Shown here: positions 16,607 through 27,100 of the stretch, in pieces | Layout: every line of letters starts with the position of its first letter | Numbering within the stretch: the first letter of the stretch is position 1 | NCBI GenBank assembly: GCA_963782495.1 | Contig: CAWAJU010000004.1 | Coordinates: 124,001 to 188,000, forward strand | Direction: 5' to 3' | Length of the DNA stretch: 64,000 nt | From: DASQBT01 sp963782495 | GTDB taxonomy: Bacteria; Pseudomonadota; Gammaproteobacteria; Burkholderiales; Thiobacillaceae | Notes under the pieces: model-generated | Databases searched by the model: none | What the model saw: the letters and a program-made list of their open reading frames with translations, nothing else | What the model was told of the DNA's origin: nothing | Translations under genes and position numbers: made by a program

Positions 16607-19183
16607 TCACAAGGTCGCAAGGAAGGCGATCAAGGCCTTCTTGTCGGTTTCGGGCAGATCCTCGCCGAATCGATGCCCGCCATTCTCGATCTCATCGGTG
16701 CAGGAACTGTAAACCTGCCACAGACTGGGAGTACGAGCACGAGCTTCCTTCACCACGTCAACCAGGCTGCCGGGATCGACCGCGATGGCGGTGCCGATGC
16801 GCTGCATTTCGGCGGCGACCTTTTTCGCTTCATCGGCGGGCAGACGCTTGGCCAGCCTGGCCTCCAGCTCCGCAGGCCGCAGCTTGGCGGTGAGCAGATC
16901 GACAATGAAGGCCTTGTGCTGGAAGTTGCCCACATCGGCGGCGTTGCCGCCGGCCGGCACGCGCACAGTAAAGCCGATCAGCTTCTTCTCCTGGGTGCCG
17001 TCGAAGATCCTGGGTCCGATGTCGAGCACAATGTCCTCGTCAAGCTTGGTGACCTTGGGCACTCGCTGAGCCGGATGCAGCAGGTCCTGCATCGAAGCCA
17101 CATAAAGCTTGAAGCGGCCGTCCACGCTCGGATCATATTTCCAGCACGCCGGCTGTTTGTCCTTGGGCAGCGCCGGCAGCCCGGCCTGGCTGGCATCGAC
17201 ATAGCTTGCGCGGTAGAACTCGTAAGGATTGGATTTGTCGCCGCTCCACCCACACAGTTCGGGTCCGACAGAATTATTGTGCAGGAATGGTGCGTGTGCC
17301 CAGAGATTGAGCAGGGAGATGTTGCGGTAATACCCGCGTCCGCCATCATGCGGCTCCAAAATGCCATCAACGACCGGGCGAGCATGATAGTTCTCGTCGG
17401 CAAATTCACCAAAGATATGGCCGCGCATGTGGTTGGAATGCAGCGCCCGACAGCGGTTCGTGCCGACCTCGGTCACCGGGGTCGGGACGTCGTTGCCCAA
17501 CCAGTCCGCGCGCAAACCGGTCTTGGGATCAATGGCGTGAAAATCGACGGCCTCGAAAGGTGGCTTGCCGCTCGAATGGCAGCGCGCGCAGTTTTCGGCG
17601 AACACCTTTTCGCCACGATTGACCGAACCTTTGCCGAATTGCTTCTCCAAGTCCGCCACCAGATCATCGTAGTCATACCTGGCCTCGGGCTTAAGTTGCT
17701 TGCGCTGGTTCTCGCGCGCCTCGCGCAAGTCCTTGGCATGGCCTTCGGGCGCGGTCAGGAAGAAATCCAGCACATCGGTCAGCCTGTCCTCGATGGCCCG
17801 GAAGTTGGGACAATCACGCCGGCATTGGCCGATATCAAATGCGGTCTGGCCAAAATTGCGTGCGTTGGGATCGAGTTGGCGCAGATCGGACAGGTGATTG
17901 ACCCAGCATTGTTCCGAGCAGGAACCGATGTTGAAATACACTCGCTGAATCGCGCCCAACGCACCGATTGAATCCTCGCCGCCCTTGAGGATGTGGTGCA
18001 CTGTTTCCTTCTTGAGGCTCCTCTCCCAGCACTTGCCCGGTTTGCCGGGTTCGCACCAGCAGGCGTCTTCCTTGGCTCCGCTTGGACAGGATGCAGTCTT
18101 GCGCCAGCGTATGACATCTTCATTGGCAAAGGTGGGCCGCTCGGCGATATTGATCAACGCGTTGATGGTACCGGCATTGTTGACCTGGTCATTGGGGATC
18201 GCCGAAGTGTCTGTCGTGCCAGGCCGGGCGTGGGAGAATACTTGCCACAGCAGATCGTCCTTGGACATCCCTGACACCATGATTTCGGAAATGCGCACGT
18301 ACTGGTTTCCCACCAGCCCGCTGATGTTCTCCCATTGCGGGTGTTCCGGATCCTTCGGTGGTTTCGCCGGGTTGAAGGCAATGTGACACGAACCGCACGC
18401 GGTGCCGATCAGGAAAGGTGGCTCAATCGAGCCATCGGCAAGCTTGCGCACTTTGTAATCGGAGCGGCTTGGATCATCTGACAGGCGACGGTCATAGCCT
18501 TCCCAGGAACCCATACTGCCATTGAGCTTCTGCCAAGCCGCTGCATCGAAGCGCGGATTGGGAAACTTGCGATAACCCAGGGCACCGGTGGAGGTGCCAA
18601 ATGCGAGATTGCAGGCGTCTTCGCGACCCTTCTGGTGGCCTTCCGGATCGGCAGGATTGGCCGGCGCATCCTTGAAATCGCAGGCCGGGTCGCGATACCC
18701 GGGCTTGCCGACATACTTGAGCAATTCCTGGTCGCCTGGGCACCAGTCGAAGCCATATGTCTCATCAGGACTTTTGGCTGGGCAACCCGCGGAACCGGGC
18801 AAGCAACATCCCGGGTCATTGATCAGCCCCCAGGTCTTGAAGCGGTTTCCGCGTTGCAGTGTATTGAGTACCCGGTACCAGTCGATCAGCGCGGTGATTC
18901 TCTGCGGGAAAGCGTAGGTATGGAAGCGCGCATTGCCGGCGGTCGCCTTGAACCAGATTTCCCGCCCGGCGCGCGCGCTTGGACTAAGGCCGGTTTCGCC
19001 TTGGCGAAAACCGGCGTCGTCGTATGCCACCGCCACCTCTGAAGTCGGAACAGAGACTTGTGACTGGCTGATCGCTGAGGTCTCATCCGCCACCGCGTGC
19101 ACCGTTTCAGGCTGATGGGTTAGCCAGGCCAAGCCTGCAATGGCCGAGGCACCCAGCAGCACAAGCCATGCGGATGTCTTCAT
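16607..19183 (-). CDS. large secreted di-haem cytochrome, peroxidase/oxygenase-like
   Basis: Encodes 858 residues. An N-terminal hydrophobic signal (LVLLGASAIAGLAWL) is followed by haem motifs CGSCH (263-267) and CARCH (532-536). Between and before them are many extra cysteines (for example PGCCLPGSAGC and DACWCEPGKPGKCW), suggesting disulfides in a periplasmic or exported protein. The block HAPFLHNNSVGPELCGW is a variant of the HNGSVPTL motif of the MauG/RoxA superfamily. The end ETDKKALIAFLATL matches the end of the two shorter paralogues (EYLKTL/F), which supports common ancestry. A GGGGAGG site precedes the ATG. Substrate unknown; an oxygenase acting on lipids or hydrophobic polymers is the working guess. 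Confidence 0.75.
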   Translation of the reverse strand: MKTSAWLVLLGASAIAGLAWLTHQPETVHAVADETSAISQSQVSVPTSEVAVAYDDAGFRQGETGLSPSARAGREIWFKATAGNARFHTYAFPQRITALIDWYRVLNTLQRGNRFKTWGLINDPGCCLPGSAGCPAKSPDETYGFDWCPGDQELLKYVGKPGYRDPACDFKDAPANPADPEGHQKGREDACNLAFGTSTGALGYRKFPNPRFDAAAWQKLNGSMGSWEGYDRRLSDDPSRSDYKVRKLADGSIEPPFLIGTACGSCHIAFNPAKPPKDPEHPQWENISGLVGNQYVRISEIMVSGMSKDDLLWQVFSHARPGTTDTSAIPNDQVNNAGTINALINIAERPTFANEDVIRWRKTASCPSGAKEDACWCEPGKPGKCWERSLKKETVHHILKGGEDSIGALGAIQRVYFNIGSCSEQCWVNHLSDLRQLDPNARNFGQTAFDIGQCRRDCPNFRAIEDRLTDVLDFFLTAPEGHAKDLREARENQRKQLKPEARYDYDDLVADLEKQFGKGSVNRGEKVFAENCARCHSSGKPPFEAVDFHAIDPKTGLRADWLGNDVPTPVTEVGTNRCRALHSNHMRGHIFGEFADENYHARPVVDGILEPHDGGRGYYRNISLLNLWAHAPFLHNNSVGPELCGWSGDKSNPYEFYRASYVDASQAGLPALPKDKQPACWKYDPSVDGRFKLYVASMQDLLHPAQRVPKVTKLDEDIVLDIGPRIFDGTQEKKLIGFTVRVPAGGNAADVGNFQHKAFIVDLLTAKLRPAELEARLAKRLPADEAKKVAAEMQRIGTAIAVDPGSLVDVVKEARARTPSLWQVYSSCTDEIENGGHRFGEDLPETDKKALIAFLATL

Positions 19184-19246
19184 GTTTCCTCCCCTTATTG
19201 CTGAACAGCGGCGTTGTCCTTCACCTTAGTGAACACGACCTGCATG

Positions 19247-21925
19247 TCAAGGCGGCAAATTGTGTTGCTCTCGCAGGATGGTGCTGATCCAGAGCAACTC
19301 CGGAGCGTTGCCGCCAGCCATCTCTTTGCGCTGGCGTGCTTCGACCAGAGGGGCCGCGAATACGGATTTGCCGATCCAATGGCCGAGCTTGCGGTAACTC
19401 TCGAACTGCGACTCGTCAAACCACTGGTCTTTCGTCGACTGGTTTGGAAAGTCCGTGTGGGTCAGCTGGTAGTTCTGCAGGTCGGCCGGCTCTGCTCCGG
19501 TCAGCCGCGGCTTGAGATAAATCAGCGTGCCTTCGGCGGCGTCCGGATAGATCACCCGGCCAACGGCCGAATAACCTGTCTTGAGTTCATCGCAATGCAG
19601 GTCGATGACCACGCCGAAATCCGCGTAACACTTGCGAATGGCATTGCCGAGATCGTCGAAGGTGCTGTTCTCATCCTGGCCGGCGTCGATGGCAACGATA
19701 CAGTTGCAGCGTCGCCGCACCAATTCGTAGATGCCCAGGTTCTCGAAATGCCCGCCGTCTGACAAGTAGACAAAGGATGAAGTGTAGTCGGTCAGGCCGA
19801 ACAATTCCTTCAGCAGGTACGTACCGCTGAATGGCGGGCTATGGACCGCCCAGGCGCTGGGATGGCCCGGATTGCCACTCCAATGTCCGAGGCGCACATT
19901 GAACACGGTCATCAGGAAGGTGAGCGCCGGCGAGCTCTGGGAACCCATATTGGGCGAGGCCGCTGCACCGGATATGGCCATGGCGGAGCCCGTGCATACC
20001 CCGCCCATGTATGAATCAGTGGGCCGGTAATGACTCAGGCATTGGCCTTTCTCATCCGGCAGGGTGAAGCTGTAGCCAGAGTAGAGCGGGGTGAAAGCGA
20101 ACGCGGCGGCGCGTCGTTGCTGCCATGCGAGTTGCTTGCCGGCAACCAGATTCATCGCGGTATTGTGGATGGGGTAGGGGCGCTGGCAGACGATCCGGCC
20201 GTTCACTTCCTGGCAGAATTCCGTCAGCTTCAGATCGTCGCGTGGATCGAAACCGGTAAATGGATGCGGGATGCGCGTCTTGGAACGCGACGCCCCCAAA
20301 TAGCAGCGAACCAGGCGTTGACGATAGAAGTGATAGATCGAAAACAGATTCACGTCAAAGCGCCACGCTAGGGCAGTGGCGAGCACCAGGCTTCCGGCAA
20401 ACAGTGCCATCAGCAAGCTGATCGGAGTCTGCTTGAAGTAGTCCGCTTGCTGCGCGGCAATCTGGCCAAAGTGGGTATCGTCTGGATAGGTATGCGCCGC
20501 GCAGTCGCCGCACAAGAAGTACAAGACCAACTCATGCAAACCGAACGACAACAGGCCGATGAGCCCAATGACGAAGATATAGGGCATGAGCTTTGCAACC
20601 AGTGCACGCCATTTTTCTGCGGTCTTGCCAAGTGACACGGGGCTGCTCCCCAATAGCACGCCGGCGGCCGTGGATGCGATCCAGGCGGCCGCACCCGATC
20701 CGACGAACCACTTCGGCGCCCACATAAAGAATGCGGGCGCGATGTACACGATGCTGAATACGGCCGCCCAGACCAGCGCAAACAGGAGGAGCCAGCCGCC
20801 GAGACGGGACCACCATTCGCGCGAATCATGGGAAAAGTAGCGGCCCATCAGGCCGATGTGGCAGATGACAGTGAGTGAATAGAATTTGAGCAGCAAGGCG
20901 GTGGACAGCGCCGATGCGACCCACGCACCGCTGTATCCCAAGCCCTTGACGATTTCGGAAAGTTTGGCGAAACCAGCCGCCAGTACGCCACCCAAGGCCC
21001 CGGCAAGCAGGGCGAATATTCCCATTAACACCAGGCTGGCGAGACGGAACTGTGCCTGCGCGGAGCGGCCGTGACTCATTAAGCGCCCCAGACCCCAGCC
21101 TGCAAACCAGGGCGGCACATAGACCGCCATTCCCCAGAGCACCCAGCCGCACAGCGTGATGTCCCTGAGTCGGTATGCGCCGGCATAGAAGCCATAACCG
21201 ATGAGCCAAGCTGATAGCAGCGCGGGCATGACTACCAGCGTCAGCACCCAGACCTGGCGCGTATAGAAGGGTGGCCGGCTTTCGAATCCGTCGCGGTTTC
21301 CCAGATTGAGGCCGATGAACACCATGGCCACACAAATGCAGGCGATGCCGCCGCCAAACAAGGGCAGCAGGTGCGGATCGACTTGGGCATGCGCACCCTC
21401 CCAGCCGGTCAGCCAGCGCGCCAGCCAGACCAGGAGTCGTGGCAGCAATAGCAGCGCGCCGAGATACAGCAGGAGCAAAGTCAGATTGAGATAAAGATTG
21501 CGCAGATAGGTGGCGATGGCAGTCAGCGTGTCGGCTGAAAACAGCCCCGCCCTGGGGGTCAGGTAATTGCTGTAGCTACGCAGGAAACGGATGGCCGGAC
21601 TCTCTTCGCCAGCTGTTCTGAGTTGTTCCTCCGCGTCCTCGACCTTGCCGCCACCTCGATGGATGAGCGCAGACAACCAACCGCCTATATAGCCGCCACC
21701 GGAGACACAGGACAAGTAATCGAACTGGCGCAGCAGCTTCAATTCGGCGAGAGCCTGCAGGATGCCGAGGTTGAAGGTGGCGCTGCGTATGCCCCCGCCC
21801 GAGAATGCCAAGCCGATCCAGGGTTTTTCGGCGGCAGCACCATCTTGCTCCAGTTGTCTGATCGCCGCGCGTTCCTGAGCGTGAATAGTGGAAAAATCCA
21901 AGCCGCCACGCTGAGGGTCTGTCAT
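19247..21925 (-). CDS. patatin-like phospholipase with multi-pass membrane domain
   Basis: Encodes 892 residues from ATG (a GTG two codons upstream is an alternative). The N-terminal patatin half-site has GGGIRSATFNLGIL (43-56, oxyanion loop) and the nucleophile Ser75 in CVSGGGYIG. A membrane region with roughly ten helices (about 140-510) splits the catalytic domain. The catalytic Asp is in DGGHFENLG near residue 723. Patatins hydrolyse acyl esters of phospholipids through a Ser-Asp dyad. This split architecture is less common than soluble bacterial patatins. It is the first gene of the 13.8-kb minus-strand run, 63 bp before the large cytochrome gene, and probably provides fatty acids from membrane lipid. 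Confidence 0.85.
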   Translation of the reverse strand: MTDPQRGGLDFSTIHAQERAAIRQLEQDGAAAEKPWIGLAFSGGGIRSATFNLGILQALAELKLLRQFDYLSCVSGGGYIGGWLSALIHRGGGKVEDAEEQLRTAGEESPAIRFLRSYSNYLTPRAGLFSADTLTAIATYLRNLYLNLTLLLLYLGALLLLPRLLVWLARWLTGWEGAHAQVDPHLLPLFGGGIACICVAMVFIGLNLGNRDGFESRPPFYTRQVWVLTLVVMPALLSAWLIGYGFYAGAYRLRDITLCGWVLWGMAVYVPPWFAGWGLGRLMSHGRSAQAQFRLASLVLMGIFALLAGALGGVLAAGFAKLSEIVKGLGYSGAWVASALSTALLLKFYSLTVICHIGLMGRYFSHDSREWWSRLGGWLLLFALVWAAVFSIVYIAPAFFMWAPKWFVGSGAAAWIASTAAGVLLGSSPVSLGKTAEKWRALVAKLMPYIFVIGLIGLLSFGLHELVLYFLCGDCAAHTYPDDTHFGQIAAQQADYFKQTPISLLMALFAGSLVLATALAWRFDVNLFSIYHFYRQRLVRCYLGASRSKTRIPHPFTGFDPRDDLKLTEFCQEVNGRIVCQRPYPIHNTAMNLVAGKQLAWQQRRAAAFAFTPLYSGYSFTLPDEKGQCLSHYRPTDSYMGGVCTGSAMAISGAAASPNMGSQSSPALTFLMTVFNVRLGHWSGNPGHPSAWAVHSPPFSGTYLLKELFGLTDYTSSFVYLSDGGHFENLGIYELVRRRCNCIVAIDAGQDENSTFDDLGNAIRKCYADFGVVIDLHCDELKTGYSAVGRVIYPDAAEGTLIYLKPRLTGAEPADLQNYQLTHTDFPNQSTKDQWFDESQFESYRKLGHWIGKSVFAAPLVEARQRKEMAGGNAPELLWISTILREQHNLPP

Positions 21926-22271
21926 GAACACCCCGTTCGGGCGACATATGAGGTCCGTTCGCTAACGGCACATGCGCTAAAGCGCTTATCCAACTTTCGA
22001 TCGCAGAATTTCATTGGCTTTCCCTTGAGATCGAGTTTGCGTCCGACTGTTCGGGGGGCTTGACGGCGATGAGCAAAATGCGGTGTTCTGGCTTCCCCCT
22101 CCTGGAAGCAATCACGCATCAACGGTTTCCATATCGCTTGAGCTTGGGACAACCGAGCCGCCAGCCCGAACAGTTATCACCATAGAACAGAAATTTATAA
22201 TGTGTATGTGACTATTTCTATAAAGACCGTCGTCTAGCTTCTTGATGTCTTGGAACTTCGCCCCTGTCCAT
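21926..22271. other. 346-bp gap upstream of the patatin-cytochrome run
   Basis: No gene is visible. The DNA around 22170-22230 is markedly AT-rich compared with its surroundings and reads TATAAA on the minus strand near 22195, so the promoter of the downstream run probably lies here. I cannot define the -35 element. Confidence 0.35.
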
Positions 22272-23537
22272 CTAATTTGTCAATAGATCGGTTCCCAGGC
22301 GCGCGAGCGTGGCAGATCCATACGCTGCTTCGATATGTTTGGATGTTTCCACTGGCACGCCCAGTGCCTTATGCCGGATGCGTCGCCAGGTTTCGCTTTT
22401 CGCCCCGCCGCCTGCCGTCAGGACGCGCTCGAGCGGACTTGCGCCAAGTTCCACAAGTCTGCGGTAGCCCAGCGCCTCAATCCGGGCCAAAGATTCAAGG
22501 AGACCATGCAAGAAAGCGCGATCATCGGTTGGTCTGGGTTGCAGACGCGGTGCAAGCTGTGGGTCAAAGAGGGGAAATCGCTCGCCCATGCGGAGTAAGG
22601 GGTAATAGTCCAACCCGCTGTCCTCCTCCGCATTGATCTGTTCTGAGAGATCGGTCAGTTGCTGCTCGGAAAAATACTGCCTGAACACCGCCGCACCCGC
22701 GTTCGAGGCGCCGCCGGCGAGCCAGAGCCGGCCATAACGATGCGAATACACCCCGCATTCCGGGTCATCCACTCTAGTCTCCGACAACAGCTTGAGAACG
22801 AGCGTCGAACCCAGCGAGGTCACAGCATCGCCGGGCTGTTCAACACCGGCGGCGATGAATGCAGCAATGCTGTCAGTGGTCCCGGCCCGTACCACACAGT
22901 CAGGGTTGAGGGCGAAGCGGCGGGCGACGTCTGGGTCGAGGCGGCCAAGCGTTGATCCAGGGGTGACAACTTCGGGCAACAGAGGCCAGATGGGCAGGGC
23001 TTGCATCCAGCTTGGCCAGGCGAGCGACTCGATATCGCAGCCGGTCTTCAGGGCATTGTGATAGTCACTGATGCCGTACTGGCCGCTCAGCAGCCCGGTC
23101 AGCCAGTCCGCTTGGTGGCAAGCGTAATGGGCCCGTTTGCTGCCGAGCCGATTCAGGAGTCGAAGGAGTTTGCTTAGCCCTGGCGCAGCGCTTGCGGCGA
23201 TGCGATACTTGCTGGCCAACGAGGCGAGCGTCTGCGCCTCGTCGACGGCAGTCGCGTCGGAGTAAAGCAGGACAGGGCCCAGGGCTTGCCCGGCGGCGTT
23301 TGCTAGCAACACCGTGCCAGAGGTGGCGTCGACAGCCACAGCGACCAACCGGGACCTGGCTTCGGTGGGAATGCTGGACAACAAATCAACCAGCGCTGCG
23401 TGCCAGTCTTCCGATTGCTGATAGCGAGGATTGGAATAGTTGAACCGCGATTCGTGAACGACATCCCCGGCCGAGTCGATCAAGCAGGCCCGCGCTCCCG
23501 AAGTCCCGAAGTCAAGGCCAAGATAGTACTCAGCCAC
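22272..23537 (-). CDS. FGGY-family sugar kinase (D-ribulokinase/xylulokinase-like)
   Basis: Encodes 421 residues from GTG. The N-terminal ATP-binding motif LGLDFGTSGARACLID and the second-domain glycine motif LTAGGGAKSETWRRI are the two halves of the FGGY actin-like fold. The length is shorter than classical xylulokinases (about 480-500) and fits the D-ribulokinase/XK-1 type found in plants and cyanobacteria. It would phosphorylate a ketopentose or related sugar with ATP in the cytoplasm. The start overlaps the end of queF by 8 bp, so the two are co-translated although their functions are unrelated. The exact sugar cannot be told from sequence. Confidence 0.75.
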   Translation of the reverse strand: MAEYYLGLDFGTSGARACLIDSAGDVVHESRFNYSNPRYQQSEDWHAALVDLLSSIPTEARSRLVAVAVDATSGTVLLANAAGQALGPVLLYSDATAVDEAQTLASLASKYRIAASAAPGLSKLLRLLNRLGSKRAHYACHQADWLTGLLSGQYGISDYHNALKTGCDIESLAWPSWMQALPIWPLLPEVVTPGSTLGRLDPDVARRFALNPDCVVRAGTTDSIAAFIAAGVEQPGDAVTSLGSTLVLKLLSETRVDDPECGVYSHRYGRLWLAGGASNAGAAVFRQYFSEQQLTDLSEQINAEEDSGLDYYPLLRMGERFPLFDPQLAPRLQPRPTDDRAFLHGLLESLARIEALGYRRLVELGASPLERVLTAGGGAKSETWRRIRHKALGVPVETSKHIEAAYGSATLARLGTDLLTN

Positions 23538-23951
23538 AAATATTGGACTGCGCTTCGAACTCGCTCAATTCAACTTTTGGCTGGGGCTTCCAGCCTTTCT
23601 TGCGATGTTCGGCGACCACGCTTGTGAAGATTCCGCCACGCACATAGAACTTGGCGACCAAACGCATGAATCGCGGCTTGGTTGCCTTGACCAGATCGTC
23701 CAGGATGCGGTTGGTGACGTCCTCATGAAAATGCCCTTCGTTGCGGAATGACCAGATGTAGAGCTTGAGACTCTTCAGTTCGACACAGGCTTTGTCCGGG
23801 ATGTAATCCAGGTGCAGCACGGCAAAATCCGGCTGCCCGGTCTTGGGGCAAAGGCACGTGAATTCAGGTATTTCCATGTGAATACGAAAATCCCGGTCAG
23901 GTTTTGGATTGGAAAAGGTTTCGAGTGACTTGGAAGGGGAGGAGGGCATGG
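23530..23951 (-). CDS. queF: NADPH-dependent 7-cyano-7-deazaguanine reductase
   Basis: Encodes 139 residues from the ATG before PSSPSKSLETF, the usual N terminus of short (unimodular) QueF. The catalytic Cys is in PEFTCLCPKTGQPDF and the substrate-binding block is VELKSLKLYIWSFRNEG, followed by FHEDVTNRILDDL. The enzyme reduces preQ0 to preQ1, a step in queuosine synthesis for tRNA. A longer open frame upstream (to 24081) has no similarity to the family and is not used. It overlaps the following kinase gene. Confidence 0.93.
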
Positions 23952-24110
23952 CTGGGTCGTAGTAATATTCGCAGGGCAGACGACATGATCGTTTAATGCC
24001 GGTCTGCTGATTATAAATGACTGGCTCCCCTCGGCCGCGGCGCGCAATGAAGTCATCGCGACGCGCCGAGCCCGCGGTCATCCGCGGAGACCAACTTTCA
24101 GGGAAATACC

Positions 24111-27100
24111 TTGCGCCTCATATCCATCAAGCTTGCCGGCTTCAAGTCTTTTGTCGATCCCACCACGATTCCCATCCCTGCCCAGTTGACCGGTGTTGTC
24201 GGCCCCAACGGCTGCGGGAAATCCAATGTCATTGATGCGGTGCGCTGGGTGATGGGAGAATCATCCGCCAAGCACCTGCGCGGCGAGTCCATGCAGGACG
24301 TCATATTCAATGGCTCCAGCGCGCGCAAGCCGGTATCCCGAGCGTCGGTCGAATTGCTGTTCGACAACAGCCAGGGCAAGGCAGCCGGACAGTGGTCCGC
24401 GTATGCGGAGATTTCGGTCAAGCGTGTCTTGACCCGAAACGGCGAATCCACTTATTACATCAACAACATCCATGTAAGGCGCCGGGACGTGGCCGACCTT
24501 TTCCTCGGCACCGGACTTGGCGCGCGGGCTTATGCCATCATCGAGCAAGGCATGATTTCCCGCATCATCGAGGCCAAACCAGAGGAACTGCGGGCGTACC
24601 TGGAAGAGGCCGCGGGCATCTCCAAATACAAGGAAAGACGCAAAGAGACTGAAGCCCGACTCAAGGATGCGCGGGAGAATCTGAACCGGGTTCAGGATAT
24701 CCGGCGCGAACTCACGACCCAGATCGAAAAGCTGGCGGCACAGGCGGAGGTTGCCAGGCAGTACAAGCAACATCAGGCGGAGCTCAGTGGCGCGCAGCAC
24801 ATGCTTTGGTATGTGCGGAAGCGGGATGCCCAGTCCGCTCGCGGAAGGTTGGCGCGGGATCTCGGGGAGGTGGGCAACCGGCTTGAAGCGGAGACCTCAC
24901 GGCTTAGGGAAATCGAGAAGAACCTGGAGCACACCCGCACCGAGCACTACGCGGCGCAGGACACGTTCAATGCCCTGCAGGGTGAGTTCTATGCAGCCCA
25001 GGCTGAAGTCTCCCGTATCGAGCAGGAGTTCAAGTACCTGCGCGAGAACCGCGAACGCCTGCAAAAACAGCTCCAGGATTTGGAGCAGAGACAAGTTCAT
25101 CTGAACGAGCGCGGTGGAAGAGCCGCAGCAGCTCTGGCGGAGTGTACGCAGAAAAAGGCTGGATTAGCCGAGCTTCTCCTGGCGGCCGAACAGCGACTGG
25201 AGCAGGCGAATGCCCGGCTGCCTGCACGCGAAGAAGCACTCAAGGCCACCCAACAGGCTGTCGGCGAGGCCCAGCGGGATCTGTCGCAAGCTGAACAATC
25301 CCGGCAGGTGGACGAGACTCATCTGGTGCACGCTCGCAAACTGATTCAGCAACTGGAAGAGCGGCAGCGGCGCTTGAGTCAGGAGCGGGATAGCCTGCCA
25401 CGCCCCGATGCAGCGGCGCTTTCGGCCAAGGAAGTGGAAGCCGCCAATCTTGCCTCATCGCTTGTCCAGATCAGGGCCGAACTGGAACAAAAGGAAGCGC
25501 GATGGCCAGAACTGGAGACCGCCCGCGCCGCAGCCAGTCAAAATCTGGACGCGTGCAGGCAAGGCCTGCATCAGGCGGAAGCCGAACTGCAGGCGCTGAA
25601 GAACCTGCAGGAAAGCCTGAAGGCGGATGAAAAACTGGGCCACTGGCTGAATAGCCAAGGACTGGGATCCAAGGCACGACTGTTCGAGCAACTGGACGTC
25701 GAACCTGGCTGGGAAGCCGCAACTGAAGCTCTATTGCGCGAACGCCTGCAGGCGCTGGAAGGCGAGGCTCTGCCAAACTGGTTTGATAGCCCCCCGCCGG
25801 CCCGGCTGACCCTGGTTTCCTCTGGAAGTCGGGCGGGACGAGCGCTTGGACTAATGAACAAGATTCATGTGAAAAATCCGGCGCTGGAGGGCGCGTTGGC
25901 CGAATGGCTGGCCGGTGTAAGTGTGGCGGAATCATATGAGCAGGCCAAATCGATGCTGGGTAATTTGCAGGAGGGCGAGCGCATCGTGACACGCCAGGGA
26001 CATGTGTTAACTCGCCACAGCATTACTTTTCATGGCTTGCACACTGCGGTGGAAGGCGTGCTGGCCCGCAGTCGGGACATCGAACGCCTTGAGCAGACAA
26101 GTAAACAGCACAAGACACAAGCGGCCCAATTAGAGACGGCTTTGCAGGCTGCCAGCACAGCCATGAGTGCGGCCCAGCAATCGATACAGCAATTGCGTCA
26201 TCAAGCTGGCCAATCGCAGAATCGCCAACATACTGCTCAGATAGAAGTGGTTCGCCTACAGCAGGTTCTGGAACGCATCAGCCTGCGCCGCAGCCAGATC
26301 GAACAGGAATTGGCCGAAGTTGAAGCGCAGTTGACCAGCGAAAAGACGGACGCGGACGCGGCTGAGCAGCGGTTGAAAGAACACCGCAGCCAAATCGAGT
26401 TTGCCCGTGAGCGTGTGTTTGAAGCCCGACAGGAGCGAGACCGTGCCGACCGTTCCCTGTCCGAAGCGCGGGAAAGTCAGCGCATGGCGGAACGCAGCGT
26501 GCAGGAAACTCAATACACAGAAACAACTTGCGCTAACAAAATCATTGAATTAACTGAGCAACTGAATGCACTTAACCAGGAAAAAGTTGGGGTGTCCGAA
26601 AGTTTGGTTCGGGGCAAACTGGAGTTCTCGCAGGTTGATGAAGCGCCGTTGTCGAGCGGACTTCAGATTGCGCTGGATAACCGCGTTCTCAAGGAATCGA
26701 CCTTAAATAGTTTTCGTAACAATCTGGAAGATCTGAGCAATCGGTTGAGAGCAGACGAGGGACTGCGTTTCGCCTGCGAGCAGGGCTTAACACCCCTGCG
26801 GGAGCGCATGGAGCAGTTGCGCCTGAAGGATCAGGAAATGCTTATGACAGAAGCCCAGTTCGATAGCCAACTCAGGGAAGCTCAAGCGGATCAGGACGCC
26901 GTAAAGCTCCGGTTTGATCAGGATAACCCGCGCGCCGGCAATCTTCAGAACGAACTCAATCGTCTGACCGCGGCCATCTCAGAGTTGGGGGCGGTCAATC
27001 TCGCGGCGCTGGACGAGCTTGAACAAGCGCGCGAACGGGATGACTATCTGAAGAATCAGCATAGCGATCTCCTTGAAGCCACCGAAACTCTGGAGTCGGC

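Noticed and set aside
16556..17971. 471-codon plus-strand open frame
   Set aside because: Opposite the large cytochrome gene, with no recognisable motif.
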